DNA from: CAXMPK01 sp964195405
GTDB taxonomy: Bacteria > Actinomycetota > Acidimicrobiia > Spongiisociales > ZC4RG35
Length of the DNA: 53,774 nucleotides
Reading direction: 5' to 3'
Assembly: GCA_964195405.1 (NCBI GenBank)
Contig: CAXMPK010000076.1
Coordinates: 1 to 53,774, forward strand
Numbering within the stretch: the first letter of the stretch is position 1; each line of letters opens with the position of its first letter. The position numbers were made by a program, and so were the translations under genes. The notes under the pieces were generated by a model that saw nothing but the letters and a program-made list of their open reading frames with translations, was not told the origin of the DNA and did no database searches. Of this stretch, positions 8,437 to 16,538 are shown one piece after another.

Positions 8437-8943
8437 TTGAGCCCTTCCGACGGCTCTGATCATCCATCGGTTCGTGCCGGCCGTCTGGGACGACCGCACG
8501 GGCTGAACGGGTTTCTCGGGCTCTACGTCGAGTCCGAGGATCTTGTCTACTTCGAGACAGGTTCCCCTGTCTACATCCAGGACCATTGGTATGTGGTGCG
8601 GTCGATACGTCGCGCCGACAAAGGTCACCACGTCGCCTTCGAGAAGGTGAATTCTCGAGAAGACGCTGATTCAATTCGCAACCAGGACGTGTTGGTGGCC
8701 GAGCGTCGAACCTTGCAAGAGCGTGAGTTCTGGCCCGACGACCTAATGGGTCTAGAGGTTCGACCCAGGGGAGGCAAAGTGGTTGCCGTAAATCATGGAC
8801 CCGCCCAGGATCGACTGATGATCGAGCGGGACGGGTTGCGTTTCGAGATCCCGTTCGTCGACGCACTTGTGCCGGTCGTCGATCTCGACGGCGGGTTCAT
8901 CGAGACGGTTGAGATTGAGGGTCTCACTGGATCGTCAGGCTGA
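8437..8943 (+). CDS. rimM: Ribosome maturation factor RimM
   Basis: RimM binds uS19 and helps maturation of the 30S head. The core begins at VRAGRLGRPHGLNGFLGL, and the PRC-barrel half contains REFWPDDLMGLEV and EIPFVDALVPVVDLDGG. The frame is open well upstream, back into khpA, so the start must be chosen: TTG 8437 lies behind GAGGCAGGA and gives 168 residues, the usual RimM length, with about 13 residues before the conserved core. No ATG or GTG is available nearer. The last 20 bases overlap the end of the convergent lipoprotein gene. Confidence 0.92.
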   Translation: MSPSDGSDHPSVRAGRLGRPHGLNGFLGLYVESEDLVYFETGSPVYIQDHWYVVRSIRRADKGHHVAFEKVNSREDADSIRNQDVLVAERRTLQEREFWPDDLMGLEVRPRGGKVVAVNHGPAQDRLMIERDGLRFEIPFVDALVPVVDLDGGFIETVEIEGLTGSSG

Positions 8944-9784
8944 TTGTCACTCCTTCCAATCCACCGTCCTCCTGATTCTCGTCACCGACGAATAGTGAGA
9001 TGTTCCCGGGTGGAAGGTCCATCTCTGTTCTGAATTCACCCCATGTTGCCTCACTGTCGGCTGCCGTCGTGAACTCCTCGGCTATCACCTCACCGCCGGT
9101 GGTGACGATGAGCATCACGTTTGACTCGAACGTCCGCCCGTAGCCCAGGATAGAAACCGGACTGGCGCCTATTGAGGTGTCGGCGGGGCTGACGACAACC
9201 ATGACATCGGACAAGGCGGGTTGGGTCGGGTAGTCGACGATTCCCGGCTGAAGATCCAAAACAAGTCGGGCAGGCGAGAAATCGACGGTGACACGAGCTT
9301 GGGCGGGGGCTGCCAGGTGGATGTCTATGAACATCCCACCGTCCAGGGCGGTTACAACGTACAGCCGCTCCACCATCGCGGTCTCCACAAGTTGATCTGT
9401 GATAACAGTGGCGTCGGTGTCGAGCGACATTCTGATTACCGGCATGTCGTCGACGTAGCCGACTGAAACACTTGGCGGTGTTGTCGCCGGCGCCCCCTCG
9501 GATGTCTCAAACGAAACGGTGAATGTCTCGCAGGCTTCTTCGGCGGTCCAGCTGATCAGCCCGATCGTGCTTGCATCCGATGACACTTGTTCGATGGTGT
9601 CAACAGGCCCGCCTTCGGTGAACTCGTCGTTGTCTGGACAGCCGGCGACCAGCGGAAGAGTTGTCGTTGGAGCGGTACTGACTGCTGAACCCTGCACCGT
9701 GGTCGACGACGCCACAGTTTCCGTCTGGGGGCTGCATGCAGCGAACACCAGGACGAAAATGGGAATAACTCTCCACACCCTCAT
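8924..9784 (-). CDS. Lipoprotein with probable C-terminal Gmad2 (Ig-like) domain
   Basis: A 286-residue secreted lipoprotein. Start ATG 9784 gives MRVWRVIPIFVLVFAACSPQ, a signal peptide with lipobox FAAC; the frame is open further upstream but without a signal. A Thr/Val/Ser-rich linker follows, then a beta-rich middle (FIDIHLAAPAQARVTVDF, RLVLDLQPG) that resembles AMIN-type strands. The C-terminal 90 residues (SPVSILGYGRTFESNVML, then EATWGEFRTEMDLPPG) fit the Gmad2 immunoglobulin-like domain found in GerM-type and other envelope proteins. The precise role is unknown. The gene is convergent with rimM and divergent from the thiolase. Confidence 0.7.
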   Translation of the reverse strand: MRVWRVIPIFVLVFAACSPQTETVASSTTVQGSAVSTAPTTTLPLVAGCPDNDEFTEGGPVDTIEQVSSDASTIGLISWTAEEACETFTVSFETSEGAPATTPPSVSVGYVDDMPVIRMSLDTDATVITDQLVETAMVERLYVVTALDGGMFIDIHLAAPAQARVTVDFSPARLVLDLQPGIVDYPTQPALSDVMVVVSPADTSIGASPVSILGYGRTFESNVMLIVTTGGEVIAEEFTTAADSEATWGEFRTEMDLPPGNISLFVGDENQEDGGLEGVTISLTIQ

Positions 9785-9843
9785 GTCTGAATGAGTAAGC
9801 CCCGCCGCTAAGTTTGCGGAGGTTCGCACATGAGGAAGTTTAT

Positions 9844-11007
9844 ATGCCTGAAGCAGTAATCGTTGCCACCACCCGGACACCGATTGGGAGGGCGTACAAG
9901 GGGTCGTTGATCGAAACCCGTGCCGATGATTTGGCCGGATTCGCCATCAACGCTCTCATGGAGAAGGTGCCGGAAGTGCCGCGTGACTCCGTAGATGATG
10001 TCATGGTCGGCTGTGGGCTCACTCACCATGAGCAAGGTTTCAACATGGCCCGCCCTGCTGCGTTGCTCGGTGCCATGCCCGACTCTGTCCCGGCGACGAC
10101 CGTCAATCGCTTCTGTGCTTCGTCCCTTCAAACGATCCGGATGGCCTTTCACGCCATCAAACAGGATGAAGGCGACACCTACGTCGCTGCTGGCTCGGAA
10201 TCAGTCAGTCGAACATATGGAAAGGCGCTCGACAGTGACGACCTCAACCCACGATTCACAGACGCATCCCGTGACGACTTCATCAACAACGTCTACATCC
10301 CGATGGGGAACACTGCCGAGAACGTTGCCAAGAAGTATCGGGTAACCCGAGAGCGGATGGACGAGTTCGCCAAGCGATCGCAAGATCGTGCCGTCGAGTC
10401 TCAGAAGAACGGCTTCTTTGATCGAGAGATCACACCGATCGAAGTTTCGGACGGGCGCATCATCCGTGACGACGATGGTCCCCGTCCGAACACCACGCTG
10501 GAGAAGTTGGCAAGTCTTCCACCCGTGTTTGATCCTGAAGGCTCGGTCACCGCGGGCAATTCGTGTCCGCTCAATGACGGAGCAGCCGCAGTTCTCGTCA
10601 TGTCCGACGAAAAGGCCGCTGCGTTGGGGCTGGAGCCGCTGGCCCGAATCGTGGCCTCCTCGGTGGCCGGCCTGGAGCCTGAGTACATGGGCATGGGCCC
10701 GGTTTTTGCAGTGCGGAAGGTGATGGAGCAGTCAGGTATGACTCTCGACGACATCGATGTGATCGAGATCAACGAGGCATTCGCAGCCCAGGTGTTGGCG
10801 TCAGCCGACGAGTTGGGCATCGACATGGACAAGCTCAATCCACATGGTGGTGCTATCGCTCTCGGACATCCATTTGGGATGACCGGCGCTCGAATCATGG
10901 GCACCCTGCTCAACGACCTCCGAACTCTTGACGGCACCTACGGTCTGGAGACGATGTGCGTCGGTGGCGGTCAGGGGATGGCGATGATCGTGGAGCGTCT
11001 CAACTAG
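9844..11007 (+). CDS. Thiolase family protein (acetyl-CoA C-acetyltransferase type)
   Basis: A 387-residue thiolase that condenses or cleaves acyl-CoA (acetoacetyl-CoA or 3-ketoacyl-CoA). ATG 9844 (MPEAVIVATTRTPIGRAYKG) is preceded by GAGGAAGT; an upstream ATG at 9814 lacks a good site. The nucleophilic Cys is in NRFCASSLQ (about residue 91), the second loop is NEAFAAQ, the His is in GGAIALGHPFGMTGAR, and the final Cys is in CVGGGQGMA. All catalytic residues are present. The exact substrate range (FadA-like or AtoB-like) cannot be told from sequence. There is no fatty-acid operon around it, although an enoyl-CoA hydratase lies 8 kb downstream. Confidence 0.93.
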   Translation: MPEAVIVATTRTPIGRAYKGSLIETRADDLAGFAINALMEKVPEVPRDSVDDVMVGCGLTHHEQGFNMARPAALLGAMPDSVPATTVNRFCASSLQTIRMAFHAIKQDEGDTYVAAGSESVSRTYGKALDSDDLNPRFTDASRDDFINNVYIPMGNTAENVAKKYRVTRERMDEFAKRSQDRAVESQKNGFFDREITPIEVSDGRIIRDDDGPRPNTTLEKLASLPPVFDPEGSVTAGNSCPLNDGAAAVLVMSDEKAAALGLEPLARIVASSVAGLEPEYMGMGPVFAVRKVMEQSGMTLDDIDVIEINEAFAAQVLASADELGIDMDKLNPHGGAIALGHPFGMTGARIMGTLLNDLRTLDGTYGLETMCVGGGQGMAMIVERLN

Positions 11008-11026
11008 CGGGGGCAGGCGGTGTTGC

Positions 11027-11722
11027 ATGACAACGAATTTCAGCGAGGCACTTGTGGCCCAGTTGATAACCGATCAGTTTCCAGAGTGGTCGGACCTTCC
11101 TTTGGAACGGGTCGATTCATTTGGCACGGTTCATAGGATCTACAAACTGGGCACCGATATGGCGGTTCGACTTCCCGTCCTAGTCGAATAGTCCGGCCCA
11201 TCGAAAGAGAGGCTCACTGGGGATTCCGGCTTGCTTCGCACCTTCCATTCGCCATCCCAGTACAGATTGCCATGGGATCGCCTGTCCGTGATTATCCCTG
11301 CGCCTGGTCGGTTGTGAGGTGGATTGGAGGCGAAAACGTCGAACACGGGCGATGGGACCGACACGCCTGCGTGGTTCCACGGTGATCTGCGGCCGGGAAT
11401 CTTCTTACGGTCGAAGGGCGACTCACCGCGGTCATCGAACTTCGGCGAGTGTGGGGTCGGAGATCCGACCGTGGACATGATGCCGGCTTGGTGGCTGTTT
11501 GAAAGCGAGAGTCGGGATGCATTTCGACAAGCTGTGCAAGTCGATAGCGACACTTGGAATCGGGATCGGGGGTGGGCTCTGTCGATCGCATTGATCGCTC
11601 TTCCATATTACGTCAACACGAATCCCGCACTAGCCGAAATGTCGAGAAGAGCCATCGACCAGATTCTCAGCGAACATACCCGGACTGTCCAGGATCATGG
11701 TGGTCGCCCGCCGGTGAGGTAG
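11027..11722 (+). pseudogene. Decayed aminoglycoside phosphotransferase (APH)-family gene
   Basis: Pieces of one APH-like kinase lie in order but in different frames. From ATG 11027 one reads MTTNFSEALVAQLITDQFPE to DMAVRLP and then a stop at 11190. From about 11192 a second frame gives REAHWGFRLASHLPFAIP and CAWSVVRWIGGENVEHGRWD. The part that should follow (roughly 110-130 residues) is deleted, and a third segment from about 11370 gives PAWFHGDLRPG, FGECGVGDPTVDMMPAWWLF and ALSIALIALPYY. Within that last part two compensating one-base indels flank a short scrambled stretch (after GDLRPG and before FGECG). The catalytic HGDL motif survives, but no full product can be made. The 3' end overlaps the convergent DUF222 gene. 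Confidence 0.85.
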
Positions 11723-13026
11723 GTGTGACCGAGAGGACTGATCCACTGGTGTCGACCGTCCGGTAGCCGGATGTATTCCCACCCGGCCTTGTGCCTTCCG
11801 ACATGGTCGTGACGACAGAGTGGCGCATTGTTCTCGAATGAGGTGTCGCCGCCTTTCGACCAGGGGTCGCGATGGTCGATATCGCAGTCCGTTGCGGGCA
11901 TTCGAAAACCGGGAAAGGCACAGGTTGGGTAGCTGGCAAGGATCTCTCGTTTCAATCTGGCGTCGGGACGTCGTCTGGTTGTCCCGGTGTGGATGACCTG
12001 ACCGTTGTCGTCGACGACCCTGGTCCGCCATTGCGTGTCACGCTGCTCTTGAGTCACCTGACGAGCGATGTCAGCGATTACCGGTCCGTAGCCGGCCAGC
12101 TCGCCGGGTGATTCGGACAGGTCGGCGAGCGTTTTGAGGTCGACCGTGATCTCGACACCGACCTGACGACCGTTGCCGTCGGACTCGCCCAGAAGGAGGT
12201 CGATGAAGACGTCGGCCCTGATCTGGTCCATCGTCCTGGTCTCATCGGTCTTGTTCAGCTGAAGGGCTATCCCGTTGATCCGTCTGTTGACCGAGGAGAC
12301 ACGGTGGGGGGCAAGTTGGAGAGCAAGTAGATCGGCAGTGCCGTTGGGATTGGCCTGAGTGAAGACCCTGCGGTCTTCGAGTCCTTGGCTGAGTCGGTCG
12401 CTGGCGTCCTCGGGATTGGTTTCCAAGCAGAGACGTTGGATCCGGGCTCGGAGCTGGCCCGTGGTCAGGCCCGAGGCGGCGGGGAGGACACGGTCGGCAA
12501 CGTCACGGGCGTCGGTTTCCTGGAGATGACCCGTTCCCCGGGCGATCTCCCGTGCCTTTCGAATGTCGATGGTGCCTGCGTCGAGAGCACCCCACACTTC
12601 CGGAAGACGCTCGAGGAGGTCGTGAGCGAAGCCGAGTTCGGAGTCGGCTGCTCGACGGGTCAGGGTCAGCGCCGCTCGCACCTCCATGTTGGCGTACTCG
12701 AACCACTCATCGCTCCGAACCAGCGGATCGGGGGAGTTGGGGACGGAAGTGGCAACTTCGCCGATTGAGCGGTAATAGGCGGCCTGGTCATGGGCGACCT
12801 GGCGGGCATGGGCCTTCATCAGGGTGACGCGGTCGTGTCCGGTCACTCTCGCCGGATCGATGGCGGACAGGACAACGCCCAGGTAGGGACCGGGCTCCCA
12901 TTCCGCCAGATCGCTCGGGATGATCTGAGTCTCGGATGAGTCTTGATCCCAGACGGCGAATTCGGCGGCGGTGATCGCCTCGATCTCCTGATCGGAGAAC
13001 TGAGGCTCAAGCTTCAAATCGAACAT
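11695..13026 (-). CDS. DUF222 / HNH endonuclease-domain protein (13E12-type)
   Basis: A 443-residue member of the DUF222 plus HNH family (13E12 repeat proteins of mycobacteria), which is abundant in actinobacteria and often multicopy. The N-terminal two thirds are helical DUF222. The C-terminal HNH shows CAFPGFRMPATDCDIDH, then DPWSKGGDTSFENNAPLC and RHDHVGRH, so the zinc-like Cys pair and the catalytic-type DIDH/N/H residues are intact. Start ATG 13026 (MFDLKLEPQ) lies inside a LexA box; a longer frame begins at 13110 but would run through the box and promoter. SOS control is known for this family in mycobacteria. The substrate and cellular role are not established. Confidence 0.9.
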   Translation of the reverse strand: MFDLKLEPQFSDQEIEAITAAEFAVWDQDSSETQIIPSDLAEWEPGPYLGVVLSAIDPARVTGHDRVTLMKAHARQVAHDQAAYYRSIGEVATSVPNSPDPLVRSDEWFEYANMEVRAALTLTRRAADSELGFAHDLLERLPEVWGALDAGTIDIRKAREIARGTGHLQETDARDVADRVLPAASGLTTGQLRARIQRLCLETNPEDASDRLSQGLEDRRVFTQANPNGTADLLALQLAPHRVSSVNRRINGIALQLNKTDETRTMDQIRADVFIDLLLGESDGNGRQVGVEITVDLKTLADLSESPGELAGYGPVIADIARQVTQEQRDTQWRTRVVDDNGQVIHTGTTRRRPDARLKREILASYPTCAFPGFRMPATDCDIDHRDPWSKGGDTSFENNAPLCRHDHVGRHKAGWEYIRLPDGRHQWISPLGHTYLTGGRPP

Positions 13027-13034
13027 ATGTTCTA
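13019..13034 (-). promoter_or_regulatory. LexA (SOS) box overlapping the DUF222/HNH start codon
   Basis: On the minus strand the site is TAGAACATATGTTCGA, one base away from the perfect actinobacterial SOS palindrome TCGAACATATGTTCGA. The ATG in its centre is the start codon of the DUF222 gene. A -10 like TACTAT ends seven bases before that ATG on the minus strand, which would place transcription start at or next to the start codon and imply a leaderless mRNA. LexA bound here would block both -10 opening and initiation. Confidence 0.85.
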
Positions 13035-13127
13035 TAGTACGGATTGCCCCCGACAGATTCCAGGGGGTTGTGGTGCAATATTCGAACCCGACGTCGAGAG
13101 GGCCCCACACTCATCACATGGCGATTG

Positions 13128-14333
13128 TCAGCTTTCAACGGCGAACTGAGTGACAAGGATTTCTTGCTCCTCGTCGATGACGTTGGCAACGGGATCAGCA
13201 TCGATGAGCGCAGGGAATCCGAAGTCAACGTCGTAGGTGACGATGATGCTGTCAGAGAAGGCGAAGGCCTCGACCGCATCGAATAGGCCGGAAACGGTGA
13301 AATACTCGGTTGGTGCGAACTCTGACACCTGTTCACCGTCATGTGTCGATTCCACGACGCCATCGCGAACGACCACGGTGAAAGGTCCTCGATATTCCTC
13401 AGGACAGAAGCACCGCACCTCGACTTGATACGAATACGAATCAGGACCGTTGGCAGTCCAGACCTGTCGTGCTTGTTCCAGGTCAGTTAGAATCTTCTCG
13501 GCTCCCTTGTTGTTGGCGAGACCCTCAGTCAGATTGCTAATTCCCCCTTCCACCCAGCCGCGGTCTGAAGCGATGAAGAACTCCAAGGGCACGCCGATGT
13601 CGGAGAATGTCACATTCAGCTCCCTCAACTCGGACAGCGTCGAGATGAGGGATTCGATGTGACTGAACCACTCCTCCACCGTCAAAGGTGGTCGGTTCGG
13701 ATCTGCGAGCTGAATCTCACACCCTGAGAATTGATCTCGAGCCAGGTTCGGTACGCCGTCGACAACTTGCACCACGAGGTTGGCCCCAATACCGCATCGT
13801 GGTGAAGCGGCTCCCTCTAGTTCTTGATGAAAGAACGTCTCATAGTGATAGGTCGCTATGTTCGCATTGGCCCAGCGGCCCATGCCAATGGCGAGGTCTG
13901 CCAGGACTGCGTCGGTATCAGGGGCGGGGGTTGGCACATACCCCGACAGCAGCTCCTGGGCTCCGGCACATGCCTCGCCAGCGAGTATGGGGATGAGGGG
14001 TCCGAGTCGGCCCAGAGCGACGGCACCGTCCGTTTCCAATTCGGTCGCCGCGGTAAGGGTGAGCTGGGCTTCATCAGGAAAAGACGAGACAATCGCATTG
14101 GCCATTTCGCGTAGCGCATTTGCGGCCTCGTCGAGATCCTCCTGCCCCCATGCATTGCTGAAGGTTCGACACGCTCCACTTAAGGGCCCGCTTGGCACTG
14201 CCCGATCGTTGGCGTCTTCACCAACTGGCTCGCTCCCGCATGCGACGGCCCAAAAAGCGGCGACAAGCAAGATCGTTGAGAACCGAAAAAGCCCTGCGCG
14301 GCGCATACTCCTCAGACGCCGGCTGCCTGCCAT
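13128..14333 (-). CDS. Lipoprotein with two tandem DUF6174-like domains
   Basis: A 401-residue lipoprotein; the signal peptide (FSTILLVAAFWAVACGS) ends in lipobox AVAC near residue 32. An internal start at 14306 would leave a shorter leader. After an Ala-rich helical segment, two repeats of a DUF6174-like fold are visible. One begins WANANIATYHYETFFHQ and contains LVVQVVDGVPNLARD and EWFSHIESLI. The other begins WTANGPDSYSYQVEVRC and contains FTVVVRDGVVESTHDG and GLFDAVEAF, ending FGFPALIDADPVANVIDEE. The second copy is the better match; the first is diverged. Function is unknown. It is divergent from trmD, with 38 bases between. Confidence 0.7.
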   Translation of the reverse strand: MAGSRRLRSMRRAGLFRFSTILLVAAFWAVACGSEPVGEDANDRAVPSGPLSGACRTFSNAWGQEDLDEAANALREMANAIVSSFPDEAQLTLTAATELETDGAVALGRLGPLIPILAGEACAGAQELLSGYVPTPAPDTDAVLADLAIGMGRWANANIATYHYETFFHQELEGAASPRCGIGANLVVQVVDGVPNLARDQFSGCEIQLADPNRPPLTVEEWFSHIESLISTLSELRELNVTFSDIGVPLEFFIASDRGWVEGGISNLTEGLANNKGAEKILTDLEQARQVWTANGPDSYSYQVEVRCFCPEEYRGPFTVVVRDGVVESTHDGEQVSEFAPTEYFTVSGLFDAVEAFAFSDSIIVTYDVDFGFPALIDADPVANVIDEEQEILVTQFAVES

Positions 14334-14371
14334 TCGTTCCCTGATTTGAGGCTGGTCCTACCCTCCACGAA

Positions 14372-15070
14372 GTGAAGGTCAACGTCGTCACCATGTTCCC
14401 CGAGTTCTTCGACGGGCCTCTTCGAGTCTCGATCGTGGCGCGGGGGATTGAGGTCGGTGCCCTCGAAGTCGAGCTCAACAATCTCCGTGACCACGGTTTA
14501 GGGAGACATCGTCAGCTCGACGACAGCCCCTTCGGTGGGGGACCGGGAATGGTGATGATGGTCGGGCCGTTGGCCAAAGCTCTGGCACCCCTGGAGGACA
14601 CTCACCGAGTCCTTTTCACCCCAAGCGGTGCCCCGATGACTCAGGCGACACTCGATCGATGGGCTGAACTCGACAACGTCACTCTGGTGTGTGGCCGATA
14701 CGAGGGCGTCGACCAACGCGTGATCGACAACTACATCGACGAAGAGGTCAGTCTTGGCGACTATGTGCTGGCTGGGGGAGAGGTGGCGGCAGCGGCTGTC
14801 ATCGAAGGCATCGCCCGTCTCCTTCCAGGTGTGGTCGGAAATCCGGAATCGACAGAAAAGGAGTCATTCCGTGACGGATTGCTCGAAGAACCGGTTTACA
14901 CGAGACCGGCCGATTACGAGGGTGACACTGTCCCCGAGATCCTTCTCAGCGGGGATCACGCCAAGATCGAGGAATGGCGTCAGGCTCAGCGGGTTATGAG
15001 GACGAAACAACGTCGTCCCGACCTAGCACCACCGGTCTTACCCGAGAATGGCAATGATTCCGATCCTTGA
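14372..15070 (+). CDS. trmD: tRNA (guanine-N1)-methyltransferase TrmD
   Basis: The 232-residue SPOUT enzyme makes m1G37 in tRNAs with G36G37 and so prevents frameshifting. It begins at GTG 14372 (MKVNVVTMFPEFFDGPL), shows PFGGGPGMVM, the SAM-binding knot LVCGRYEGVDQR and YIDEEVSLGDYVLAGGE, and ends with the helical domain. The GTG has no clear Shine-Dalgarno and lies only 38 bases from the divergent lipoprotein, so a leaderless start is possible. trmD is followed by rplS, as in most bacteria. Confidence 0.97.
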   Translation: MKVNVVTMFPEFFDGPLRVSIVARGIEVGALEVELNNLRDHGLGRHRQLDDSPFGGGPGMVMMVGPLAKALAPLEDTHRVLFTPSGAPMTQATLDRWAELDNVTLVCGRYEGVDQRVIDNYIDEEVSLGDYVLAGGEVAAAAVIEGIARLLPGVVGNPESTEKESFRDGLLEEPVYTRPADYEGDTVPEILLSGDHAKIEEWRQAQRVMRTKQRRPDLAPPVLPENGNDSDP

Positions 15071-15128
15071 TACAATTCGTGATCCGAGCCACCCGTCTAT
15101 TTCGCTCGGATGTTTCTAGGAGCCTTCC
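15071..15128 (+). promoter_or_regulatory. Promoter and hairpin leader of rplS
   Basis: A -10 like TACAAT (15071-15076) directly follows trmD, predicting transcription from about 15083. The transcript would begin with an 8-bp stem, ATCCGAGC (15082-15089) with GCTCGGAT (15104-15111), and a 14-base loop. The Shine-Dalgarno AGGAG and ATG follow 5-18 bases later. This resembles ribosomal-protein leaders used for feedback, but the match to any known L19 leader was not tested. Confidence 0.5.
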
Positions 15129-15473
15129 ATGAACGATCTTCAAGCCGTAGAAGACGCGTATGTCCGTGACGACACGCCCGAGTTTCGGGCTGGCGATACC
15201 GTCAAGGTGCATGTTCGTGTTGTCGAGGCCGGTCGGGAGAGAGTCCAGGTTTTCGAGGGCGTGGTCATTGCTCGAAACGGCACCTCCTCACGTGCCTCTT
15301 TCACCGTGCGCAAGCTGAGCTTTGGCGTGGGTGTCGAGCGAGTGTTCCCACTTAACGCTCCGATCATCCAGAAGATCGAAGTGACTCGCAAGGGCGACGT
15401 TCGGCGCTCAAAGCTCTACTACCTGCGCGACAGGGTCGGTAAGGCGGCTCGTATCAAGGAGTTGCGCGACTGA
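15129..15473 (+). CDS. rplS: 50S ribosomal protein bL19
   Basis: A 114-residue ribosomal protein at the 30S-50S interface. It shows the family blocks FRAGDTVKVHVRVVEAGRER, FEGVVIARNG, GVGVERVFPLNAPIIQKIEV and KLYYLRDRVGKAARIKE. ATG 15129 is preceded by AGGAG. It sits between trmD and lepB in the standard actinobacterial order. Confidence 0.98.
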   Translation: MNDLQAVEDAYVRDDTPEFRAGDTVKVHVRVVEAGRERVQVFEGVVIARNGTSSRASFTVRKLSFGVGVERVFPLNAPIIQKIEVTRKGDVRRSKLYYLRDRVGKAARIKELRD

Positions 15474-15487
15474 ATTCGCCAGCTTCG

Positions 15488-16117
15488 ATGGACAGCGAAC
15501 TCACTCGAGATCAACAGGAAACGCCGGAGCCCAAAGCTCGGCGTTCCTTCTGGGCCGAACTGCCAGGGCTTCTCCTCACCGCGTTGGTCATTGCGGTTGT
15601 CATCAAGACCTTTCTTGTCCAGCCCTTTTGGATCCCGTCCGAGTCGATGCTTCCGACCATCCAGGTCAACGATCGGGTCATGGTCAACAAACTGGCTTAC
15701 AACTGGGTTGATCCCGAACGCGGAGACATCGTCGTGTTTCGCGACCCGGCCGAGCCAGAGATCGAAGAGTCATTGCCCGAGGCCGTGATCCGCTCGGTCC
15801 TGGAAGCCATCGGTATACGCACGCGCGGCCGTGACGACCTGATCAAACGTGTCATCGGGTTACCCGGGGAGACGCTGATTGTTGAGAACGGAAAGATGGT
15901 TGTCGACGGTGTGCTCATCGCCGAGCCCTATCTGGCGCCCGACACGGTCATGAATGACGAAGGCCCCTTTGTCGTCGGTCCCAATCAGGTCTTCGTGATG
16001 GGCGACAACAGACAGTTCAGTTTTGACAGTCGAAGATTTGGCCCAATCGAATATGAGGCGTTGGTCGGGCGTGCCTTTGTCACGATCTGGCCTCTGTCAA
16101 ACTTCGGAGGGCTCTAG
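15488..16117 (+). CDS. lepB: Signal peptidase I
   Basis: A 209-residue membrane protease that removes signal peptides from Sec and Tat substrates. One transmembrane helix (LLLTALVIAVVIKTFLVQPF, about residues 28-47) precedes the catalytic Ser in IPSESMLPT (Ser about 53). The catalytic Lys is in DLIKRVIGLPGE (about residue 120), and GDNRQFSFDSRRFGPI is the box E region. A charged insert (PEIEESLPEAVIRSVLEAIG) separates the Ser and Lys boxes. It starts 14 bases after rplS. The rnhB that often follows lepB is not present. Confidence 0.97.
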   Translation: MDSELTRDQQETPEPKARRSFWAELPGLLLTALVIAVVIKTFLVQPFWIPSESMLPTIQVNDRVMVNKLAYNWVDPERGDIVVFRDPAEPEIEESLPEAVIRSVLEAIGIRTRGRDDLIKRVIGLPGETLIVENGKMVVDGVLIAEPYLAPDTVMNDEGPFVVGPNQVFVMGDNRQFSFDSRRFGPIEYEALVGRAFVTIWPLSNFGGL

Positions 16118-16215
16118 TGAGCCGTCTCACACCACTGGTACTTCACCGTCTGATCACGTAAGTGTTAGTTCGACCGTGGGCATATCATCGCAACATCCAT
16201 TTGTATGAGGAGACG

Positions 16216-16512
16216 ATGGAAGAGGATCTCGAACGTTATGAGTCTGAAGTAGAGCTGAAGCTCTACAAGGAGTATCACGACGTTCTCCCAATGTTCACCT
16301 ATGTGGTGGAAACAGAGCGTCGCTTCTATCTGTGCAACGACGTCGACGTCGAAGTGCGTGAGGTCAAGGGATCTGTCTTCTTCGAAGTGCAGATGAAAGA
16401 CGCGTGGGTGTGGGACATGTTCCGTCCGGCACGCTTTCTCGAGCATGTTCAAGTACTCACTTTCCGCGATGTCAATGTCGAGGAGTTGGAGAAGCCAGAG
16501 CTCAGCCTCTGA
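16216..16512 (+). CDS. DUF2469 domain protein (actinobacterial marker)
   Basis: A 98-residue conserved protein of unknown function found essentially only in Actinobacteria, nearly always between lepB/rnhB and yraN. It starts at ATG 16216 (MEEDLERYESEVELKLYKEY) behind a GAGGAG site at 16207-16212; a longer frame from 16162 lacks such a site. The rest (FTYVVETERRFYLCNDVDV, VFFEVQMKDAWVWDMFRPAR) is typical. It is acidic and soluble. Its presence is strong evidence for the phylum. Confidence 0.93.
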   Translation: MEEDLERYESEVELKLYKEYHDVLPMFTYVVETERRFYLCNDVDVEVREVKGSVFFEVQMKDAWVWDMFRPARFLEHVQVLTFRDVNVEELEKPELSL

Positions 16513-16538
16513 GCCACCCACCGCGCACGTTCGGAGAA

